DNA of 33,246 bases from a virus. This document shows positions 28,107-33,246 of this stretch, piece by piece (the first letter of the stretch is position 1; the number at the start of each line of letters is the position of its first letter). Below the pieces are notes generated by a model that was not told the DNA's origin, searched no databases, and was given only the letters and a program-made list of their open reading frames with translations. The translations under genes and the position numbers were made by a program. The stretch covers positions 1 through 33,246 of IMG/VR virus record IMGVR_UViG_3300038454_000018; one strand, 5' to 3'.

Positions 28107-29378
28107 ATGAGCAGCCCGACACTCGCCGAAATACAGACGCAGATCTCGAATATCGTAAAGCTCTGCGACGAGGCGCGCAAGTGGGCCGGCGTCAACACGC
28201 CGAACCACATCGGCCTCGAAGACACGATCATCCAGGCGCTCGAAACTGACTACAGCGCCGACGTGATGACCGGTCTTGCTTCGATGCGTGCCGGTCTCGA
28301 CGCGAGTATCAGGGCAGGGGCCGCAGCGCTCGCTCCTCTGATCCTTGAGTACGGAAAATACATCAAGGCGCCAGAGAATGACATCGGGAGTATTTTGAAG
28401 CGCATTTACGTTTACAACCACGACAACACGCAGAAGATCACATCGCGTCAATTCACTTACGCGACGCCAACGGCGGGATTGTCGAACGTCGGCAATGGAA
28501 CGATAAATCGCCTGACGACCGACGATTACGGTTACGCGATCGAAAACTGCTCAGCAGATGCAAAGGTCGTCAAGTGCGTCGCCGACGCGAACTCGGGCGC
28601 TACGAAGCACGAGGAGGTGTTCGAGTTTCGCGGCGCGACCGCCTCGAAAGACGAGCTGATCCGAACGGGCTCGGGCAAGGTCGCGCAAGTCAAATGCATG
28701 TCGGCGCGCACGAGTTCCGACTACACGGACAACCCGAGTTTCGCGCAGTATTCGGGGGCCATCGGCGCTGTGACGGATTTGTACGGCTGGACCGTCACGA
28801 CGATTGCGAAACTCGACATCGACGCGACCAATTACTACCGCGATTATGCCGGCGAGTCTCCGGCGCCGGCGTCTGTGAAGTTCACCGACAACAACAAGAT
28901 CGTGCAGGCGTTCAGCCGGCGGAATGTCGCGATCGATCGCGGCCGGCCTTACTACGCGCAGATCGCCTACAATCGTCAGATCGGAAGTTGCGACGGGACG
29001 CTCAAGCTGACCGTCGGAAACGTCAACGCGACAGTTTCGCTCGTCGCACAAACCGGATGGAACATACTCCGGATCGCGATCGGCGCGAACAGCTGGTACA
29101 AGACGTTCGACAAGCAGGACCCGACGTTCGAGATCGAGTTATCGAGCCGCACGGGCGGGCAACTTCTTATCGATGACTTCGTTTTCGGGCCCTTCGAGAA
29201 CTTCGACGGTCTCTGGTATGCGCCCGTCGGCGGATCAACGCCATTCCTCGTGGACGACGTCTTCACGTGGACCGACTCGGAAGTCGGCTCCAAGATCCAA
29301 CACTTCCTGTGGAAATACTTCGGCATGTACTGGCCACATTCGACCGGCGGTGGGATTACATGGGCGGATCCGGCGTAA
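28107..29378 (+). CDS. putative virion protein with beta-sandwich domain, 423 aa
   Basis: An N-terminal helical part (residues 1-90, LAEIQTQISNIVKLCDEARK) is followed by a long beta-rich region with YYRDYAGESPAPASVKF, YAQIAYNRQIGSCDGTLKLTVGN and TGGQLLIDDFVFGPFENFDG. This pattern resembles carbohydrate-binding-module-like beta sandwiches seen in phage surface or fibre proteins. The C-terminus is Trp-rich (FTWTDSEVG, LWKYFGMYWPHS). A role in head or tail decoration or host binding is inference. It starts 3 nt after the previous stop. Confidence 0.55.
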   Translation: MSSPTLAEIQTQISNIVKLCDEARKWAGVNTPNHIGLEDTIIQALETDYSADVMTGLASMRAGLDASIRAGAAALAPLILEYGKYIKAPENDIGSILKRIYVYNHDNTQKITSRQFTYATPTAGLSNVGNGTINRLTTDDYGYAIENCSADAKVVKCVADANSGATKHEEVFEFRGATASKDELIRTGSGKVAQVKCMSARTSSDYTDNPSFAQYSGAIGAVTDLYGWTVTTIAKLDIDATNYYRDYAGESPAPASVKFTDNNKIVQAFSRRNVAIDRGRPYYAQIAYNRQIGSCDGTLKLTVGNVNATVSLVAQTGWNILRIAIGANSWYKTFDKQDPTFEIELSSRTGGQLLIDDFVFGPFENFDGLWYAPVGGSTPFLVDDVFTWTDSEVGSKIQHFLWKYFGMYWPHSTGGGITWADPA

Positions 29379-29390
29379 CAGGAGGATGAA

Positions 29391-29714
29391 ATGCCAGATT
29401 TTAGCGCGTTGGCTTTGCTCTACAGACACACGCCAGCGGCCGTCCTGGCCGACACGAATATCAAGACGACTGATATCACGGTCTCGCGCATATGCCGCGT
29501 GCACGTTCAAGTCGTCCTCGGCACCGCCGGCGTCTTCTCTCGCCGGCACGGTCTCGCGGGCCTCGCCACGAACGAGCTCATGAACAACGGCGCGGCTATC
29601 GTTGCCGACACGCTGATGACGTTCTCATTTTTGGGTCATCCCGACGACCCCTTTAACTTCAGAACGTCCGTCGGCGCGACTGTGAAAGAATTACTTGTGT
29701 ACACCGAGGAGTAG
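29391..29714 (+). CDS. hypothetical small structural protein, 107 aa
   Basis: ATG 29391 has AGGAGG upstream. The protein is beta-rich with conserved-looking ITVSRICRVHVQVVLGTAGVFSRR and ends in VGATVKELLVYTEE. The size and position between two virion-type genes fit a small surface or decoration protein. No family recognised. Confidence 0.55.
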   Translation: MPDFSALALLYRHTPAAVLADTNIKTTDITVSRICRVHVQVVLGTAGVFSRRHGLAGLATNELMNNGAAIVADTLMTFSFLGHPDDPFNFRTSVGATVKELLVYTEE

Positions 29715-29719
29715 AGACA

Positions 29720-30733
29720 ATGGCACCGCATCTATATACCCCTCCGCAGGGATTTACTCCGCAGCCTCTCGGCCTCACCGATAAGCCCCAATTCGCGGGG
29801 ATTGGGATTGGGGTTGCGCCGGACGCGAGTGTAATCGGCCTATTTTCGACGGCCCACGCTACCGAACCCGGCATCACGATTACCCAGTCAAGCACGGGCG
29901 ATGCATATCTGCGCCTCGCGTTGGGTTCGACGATCTCCTATGCCTGGGGAATCGACAACAGCGTTGCGGGCGATCCGTTGGTGTTGTCCACGGCGGCAAG
30001 CGGAGGAGCTACGATCGGCGCGAGTCTTTTGACGTTAGATTCTACTGGCAATGCAACGTTTGCTGGTGCAACAACTGTCAAGAATTGGCTCAATGCCGGC
30101 ACTACTACCCTTGCCGCCGCCCAGGGCGATTTGGCGGTGGGGCTGACGGGCGGATCGCAATTGTGGTACGACCAGAGCACGTCGTCGCTCTTCTGGTACG
30201 ATTCCGCCGGGAACCAGTCGCATTGTTTCCGTACACATGCGTCTTCGGGACAACTGGGCATCGGACAGTCGTCCCCGTGGTGTTCCGTGGATATCTTGGG
30301 GTCGAGCGATGCGCAAATCGTCGGAATACAGATAGAGGACAACGGATCGGGGGCCTGCAAGTTCTACATCGGAACCAACTACGACACGGCAAAATTGCTC
30401 ATCCGAGACCAGGTCGCCGGGAAGATTCGCGTGTCTCTTTCCGCCTCGGCGTTCGTCATCAATGACGATAGCGCAGACCTCGACACCCGCATCGAGTCCG
30501 ACACCAACGCCAACTGCTTCAACCTCGACGGCGGCTACAGCAACATCACGGTCAACGCCGCGCCAGTCTCCGACGACTACGACCTCGGCCTCTGCGGCTG
30601 CGGCGTCCTGATGCTCAAGGAGACGACAACGCCGACTGCTGACACGAATTACGGAAAAGTATACACCAAGAGCGACAATAAATTGTACTTCCAGGACGGA
30701 GACGGAACGGAACACGAAATCAAATTTGTATAA
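29720..30733 (+). CDS. putative fibre-like virion protein, 337 aa
   Basis: Many short beta repeats: GIGIGVAPDASVIGLFST, LLTLDSTGNATFAGATTVKN and SSGQLGIGQSSPWCSVDI. The C-terminus ADTNYGKVYTKSDNKLYFQDGDGTEHEIKF resembles a tip motif frequent in environmental phage fibre and surface proteins. It should form a trimeric beta structure. Host binding is inferred. ATG 29720 follows GAGTAGAGACA. Confidence 0.6.
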   Translation: MAPHLYTPPQGFTPQPLGLTDKPQFAGIGIGVAPDASVIGLFSTAHATEPGITITQSSTGDAYLRLALGSTISYAWGIDNSVAGDPLVLSTAASGGATIGASLLTLDSTGNATFAGATTVKNWLNAGTTTLAAAQGDLAVGLTGGSQLWYDQSTSSLFWYDSAGNQSHCFRTHASSGQLGIGQSSPWCSVDILGSSDAQIVGIQIEDNGSGACKFYIGTNYDTAKLLIRDQVAGKIRVSLSASAFVINDDSADLDTRIESDTNANCFNLDGGYSNITVNAAPVSDDYDLGLCGCGVLMLKETTTPTADTNYGKVYTKSDNKLYFQDGDGTEHEIKFV

Positions 30734-30752
30734 CCTGTTCAGGAGGCCGGGC

Positions 30753-31031
30753 ATGTCGGGCGAGAAGAAGGACGAGCTGGACAGAATCGCGGCGGAGCAG
30801 ATGGAGGCGGAGGATTTTCTCAAGAGCGAGCCGCCGGCCGCCGAGTATCGCGCGAAGCTCGAAGCATTTCGCTTCCAGCTTGAAGAGGCGAAGAGGACGA
30901 ATCGCGCCGCCTACCATCTTGCGTCGGTCGGCAGGGACGACAAGCAGATGGAGACGCTCATTGCGGACACGCGGAGATTGAACGGTAAAATTCGAGATAT
31001 CGAAAGGGAGTTAACGAAGCTCCCGAAGTGA
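30753..31031 (+). CDS. coiled-coil protein, 92 aa
   Basis: AGGAGG at 30741-30746 lies 6 nt before ATG 30753. Almost the whole protein is a charged helix with heptad-like Ala/Leu spacing (LDRIAAEQMEAEDFL, YRAKLEAFRFQLEEAK, LIADTRRLNGKIRDIEREL). It has no membrane segment. It may be an assembly chaperone or structural linker. Function unknown. Confidence 0.6.
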   Translation: MSGEKKDELDRIAAEQMEAEDFLKSEPPAAEYRAKLEAFRFQLEEAKRTNRAAYHLASVGRDDKQMETLIADTRRLNGKIRDIERELTKLPK

Positions 31032-31075
31032 TTTGGCGCGATGCAGGGGAAGGCATTGGGGCAGGGCAAGACCAA

Positions 31076-31552
31076 ATGAGCAGACGCGCAAAACTTCTCG
31101 CTCTCGTCGCTCTCGCCATTCTCGCCGGCTGCTACTCGCCGACGCCGCGCCACGTCGATGCACTCCGGCGAATCGACGCCGATGCGTATCAGGGCACGCT
31201 CTCGGCCCGCGTGGTCTATCTCGACGAGACCGATAGATGCGCATCGTTCGACCCAAAAACGAGGACGATTCGAATCCATTCCGACTGGGCGCGAGAGAAC
31301 GACGAGTGGTTGATCGGCATCATCGCGCACGAGGCCGCGCACGCGGTGGGGATTCTGGATCACGGTCCCGCATGGCTCGCCGAACGAGAAAGGCTCGCGC
31401 GGGTCTTGGGGATTCACGTGGATTGCATACCGCTTGCCGGCGAGATGACAAAGATCCAGGTGACGCGCGACATGCGCGAAAGCGAGCGGGTGATCAGAAT
31501 GCATCGGGACAACGCCCAGGGGATTCGGCGCGAGGCGGTGTTCACGTTTTGA
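31076..31552 (+). CDS. lipoprotein with HExxH metallopeptidase-like motif
   Basis: 158 aa from ATG 31076. Residues 1-19 are a lipoprotein signal peptide with lipobox LAGC (Cys19), so the mature protein should be anchored in a membrane. HEAAH at 85-89, then HG at 96-97 and Trp100, recall SprT-like or other zinc peptidases (HExxH-x6-HG). The catalytic Glu86 and the zinc His residues are present. It may act on cell-wall or membrane proteins of the host, or in exclusion of other phages. Unusual among head genes. The open frame extends to 31028, but the signal peptide decides the start. Confidence 0.65.
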   Translation: MSRRAKLLALVALAILAGCYSPTPRHVDALRRIDADAYQGTLSARVVYLDETDRCASFDPKTRTIRIHSDWARENDEWLIGIIAHEAAHAVGILDHGPAWLAERERLARVLGIHVDCIPLAGEMTKIQVTRDMRESERVIRMHRDNAQGIRREAVFTF

Positions 31553-31561
31553 GGTGGAGCG

Positions 31562-32014
31562 ATGACCCTACTCGCAAACGTCACGAGCAGAATCGACTCA
31601 ACGCGCTTGATTCATTTGACGAATCCGAACGATCCGACCGCATCGACCGTGAACTCCGCGAAACTCCAGTCCGCTTGCAACGACGTCGAGGCCGATTTCT
31701 CCACCGTCGGCCAAGTTGCCTACGACGACACGAACGCACAGCATGTATCCGTTGCCGTGCGCGGTGTCGTCGAAAAACTCAAAATATGGATGGGCCAGGC
31801 CGAATTCCAGCCGGACGGCACGGAAGCGTGGCACAAGATGTTGATCCAGATCCGCGAGACCGGGCCCAGGGCGCGAATCATGCCGGATTCGAATTCCGTG
31901 ATCGAACCCACGCCGGTCACCGCCGGCAGCAAGCCCGTTTTCGACCGGAGACTCTTCGGGAACATCATCCCGTCGCAGCCGTCGCCACTGGTCATCGAGG
32001 AAAACGGGGAGTAA
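31562..32014 (+). CDS. Mu gp36-like (DUF1320-like) head-completion protein
   Basis: 150 aa. IHLTNPNDPTASTVNSAKLQSACNDVEADFSTVG near the N-terminus resembles the DUF1320/gp36 pattern in which a small helical domain fills the head-tail joint. The C-terminal half carries KLKIWMGQAE and a Pro-rich tail. Position just before the gpG-like gene agrees with Mu gene order (36 near G). The match is moderate. GAGGTGGAGC lies before ATG 31562. Confidence 0.5.
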   Translation: MTLLANVTSRIDSTRLIHLTNPNDPTASTVNSAKLQSACNDVEADFSTVGQVAYDDTNAQHVSVAVRGVVEKLKIWMGQAEFQPDGTEAWHKMLIQIRETGPRARIMPDSNSVIEPTPVTAGSKPVFDRRLFGNIIPSQPSPLVIEENGE

Positions 32015-32037
32015 GTTACGCGCCGGAGGGATGGGGC

Positions 32038-32661
32038 ATGGGCAATTACGTCGAGCAAATCAAGAAGCGGATCGAACATCCCGCCCCGGCGATTTTGCAA
32101 TCCGTCGGTAAGCTTCTCGTCGCACAGTCTCAACGCGCATTCCGCGAGCAGGCGTTAGGTGAAATTCACTGGCCGGCAAGGTATCCGAATCAGCGAGCGC
32201 CGAAAATCAATATTGCCGGGGCCGTCGAGGACCTGAGAACCGGACCCCGAGTCAAGACGCGCCGCTTTCAGGATCGGCCGGCACTATTCGACACCGCTAC
32301 GCTCTCGCGCTCGATCTCGTTTCGCGTCGTCGATCCCGTCACGGTCGAGTACGGGACGACGATCGAATATGCGAATCGGATGCAGAAGGGCGGAAAGAGC
32401 GTACAGGTTATCGACGCGACGGTAAAAAAGAATCTCGCCAAGTTCTTGCGACCCCCTGGGGGAGGCCGCGGGCCCCGAGGCGGCGCGAGACAGCAGGGCA
32501 AGAAAAGCTCCGGGATCGGGCACATGTTTCGTGACAAGCTCGGTCCGCTTTTCCGAAAAACGCAGCTTATTACGAACGCCGTACCGCGCCCATTCGTCGG
32601 CGTCACCGATGAAACGAAACGCGAAATCGTAAGAACGCTTCAACAGGATCTCCCGAAATGA
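32038..32661 (+). CDS. Mu gpG-like virion morphogenesis protein
   Basis: 207 aa. ILQSVGKLLVAQSQRAFREQA, HWPARYPNQRAPKINIAGA, RPALFDTATLSRSISFRVV, VEYGTTIEYANRMQKGG and a late PRPFVGVTDETKREI follow the phage virion morphogenesis (gpG) family, a tail-completion or neck protein. A Gly/Arg/Pro-rich loop (PPGGGRGPRGGARQ) is inserted in the middle. GGAGGG precedes ATG 32038. It ends in an ATGA overlap with the next gene. Confidence 0.75.
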   Translation: MGNYVEQIKKRIEHPAPAILQSVGKLLVAQSQRAFREQALGEIHWPARYPNQRAPKINIAGAVEDLRTGPRVKTRRFQDRPALFDTATLSRSISFRVVDPVTVEYGTTIEYANRMQKGGKSVQVIDATVKKNLAKFLRPPGGGRGPRGGARQQGKKSSGIGHMFRDKLGPLFRKTQLITNAVPRPFVGVTDETKREIVRTLQQDLPK

Positions 32662-33242
32662 GTACACCGCTACCCAGAAATGCTTTGCGCATCCCGTGCG
32701 AGCTGGCGTGGAATCCGTCGGACTTAAATCTTCAGTATCCGCATGGAGGGACGGCGCTCGGCATTGTCAAAGACATTGAGATAAGAATTCAACCTCGCGC
32801 GTCGAAAATAACCGCCGAGGAATGGGGCGGGCAAGAGGTGGACGCGATCTATCTTGGAGAATCGCTCCTCGTTGTTGCGGCCGTGCGTGGTTATGATGAG
32901 GACATGATCCAGAGGCTTTTTCCGAATACTGATATCGGGGTTGACCCAATCGGAAACCCCGGAATAACACGATATGTTAAGGGACATGCCTACGGTTCTG
33001 GAATAAATCGGGCCGGATATCTCCTTTCGGACCGTGTTGGAAAACTCTGTGTTTCTCCCGTTGCGTACGATTACCATCCTATGCTGATCCTTCAGGCCGC
33101 GATACCAATGATACTCCCAGAGGCAGTCCTGCAGCAATGTTGGTCGAGGGATCTCGGGATGCTTGTGGCATTCGTGGGGACTCCGAATTCGAACGGAAAG
33201 GTTTATGAATGGGGCCTGAAAAAAGACCTGCATCTGACATGA
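32658..33242 (+). CDS. putative tail or neck protein, 194 aa
   Basis: ATG 32658 overlaps the previous stop. Beta-rich protein with ALGIVKDIEIRIQPRAS, EVDAIYLGESLLVVAAVRGYDED and PMLILQAAIPMILPEA, similar in style to tail-tube or major-tail-like subunits that define the start of a tail module. The role is inferred from position after gpG. It seems complete (stop 33240-33242). Confidence 0.5.
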   Translation: MSTPLPRNALRIPCELAWNPSDLNLQYPHGGTALGIVKDIEIRIQPRASKITAEEWGGQEVDAIYLGESLLVVAAVRGYDEDMIQRLFPNTDIGVDPIGNPGITRYVKGHAYGSGINRAGYLLSDRVGKLCVSPVAYDYHPMLILQAAIPMILPEAVLQQCWSRDLGMLVAFVGTPNSNGKVYEWGLKKDLHLT

Positions 33243-33246
33243 CCGA
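33239..33246 (+). CDS. start of the next gene, cut by the window edge
   Basis: ATG at 33239 overlaps the previous TGA (ATGA), the usual junction in this genome. Only two full codons are present, so nothing can be said of the product. Confidence 0.4.

Overview
The window is a stretch of a dsDNA tailed-phage (or prophage) genome. Every convincing gene lies on the + strand, and genes are packed with ATGA, GTGA or TGATG overlaps. The order runs integrase, small early genes, recombination, accessory genes, replication, then packaging and head. Base composition is GC-rich overall. The stretches around 7.1-8.4 kb, 10.7-11.5 kb and 12.6-13.9 kb look poorer in GC, which suggests mosaic acquisition. 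The host cannot be named from sequence. A lipobox-bearing lipoprotein and a Mu-type head suggest a Gram-negative, GC-rich bacterium, but this is inference.

Layout. 1-2.7 kb: a strong sigma-70-like promoter, two unknown genes separated by repeated hairpins, a repeat-rich region and a tyrosine integrase with a terminator. 2.7-4.5 kb: small unknown genes and a DUF669-like probable ssDNA-binding protein. 4.5-5.6 kb: a Sak4-type RecA-like recombinase ATPase. 5.8-7.1 kb: small genes, including a PD-(D/E)XK-like protein, a winged-helix-like protein and a two-helix membrane protein. 7.1-8.8 kb: a TnpB/Cas12-like gene followed by a structured RNA region and a CRISPR mini-array. 8.9-11.5 kb: small phage genes, including one made of a hexanucleotide repeat. 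11.5-13.9 kb: a cytosine-C5 methyltransferase with a long second frame, a DPPY methyltransferase and a DUF1937 protein. 13.9-16.2 kb: replication initiator or loader with an internal iteron-like cluster, then DnaB helicase. 16.2-17.4 kb: small genes. 17.4-19.5 kb: terminase subunits. 19.7-33.2 kb: a Mu-like head module (DUF935 portal, gpF, gpI protease with nested scaffold, decoration protein, gpT-like capsid, gp36-like and gpG-like genes). Mixed into the head module are a glycosyltransferase-like gene, virion surface proteins and a metallopeptidase-like lipoprotein.

The most important finding is the compact system at 7115-8797. A 413-aa TnpB-family protein keeps its zinc finger and the RuvC-II Glu, but RuvC-I Asp is Asn and RuvC-III Asp is Glu, so it is probably not a DNA nuclease. 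No tnpA or transposon ends are visible. The last codons of the gene and the next 60 nt form a run of hairpins, as a TnpB omega-RNA would. An 11-nt segment just after the stop codon is perfectly complementary to positions 17-27 of a 36-bp direct repeat found four times downstream (three identical copies, one with four substitutions) with 35-37-bp unique spacers. All four substitutions avoid the anti-repeat pairing segment and a small self-complementary hairpin in the repeat. I read this as a phage-borne, nuclease-deficient TnpB-to-Cas12 intermediate: effector, split tracrRNA and a three-spacer array. It would act by RNA-guided DNA binding, either repressing rival phage or host genes or timing phage genes. 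No cas1, cas2 or cas4 is present.

How the genes work together: the integrase mediates lysogeny. DUF669-like protein and Sak4 give single-strand annealing recombination. The initiator and DnaB drive replication, perhaps from an origin inside the initiator gene. The two methyltransferases probably protect phage DNA from restriction. Terminase packages DNA through the portal into a Mu-like capsid.
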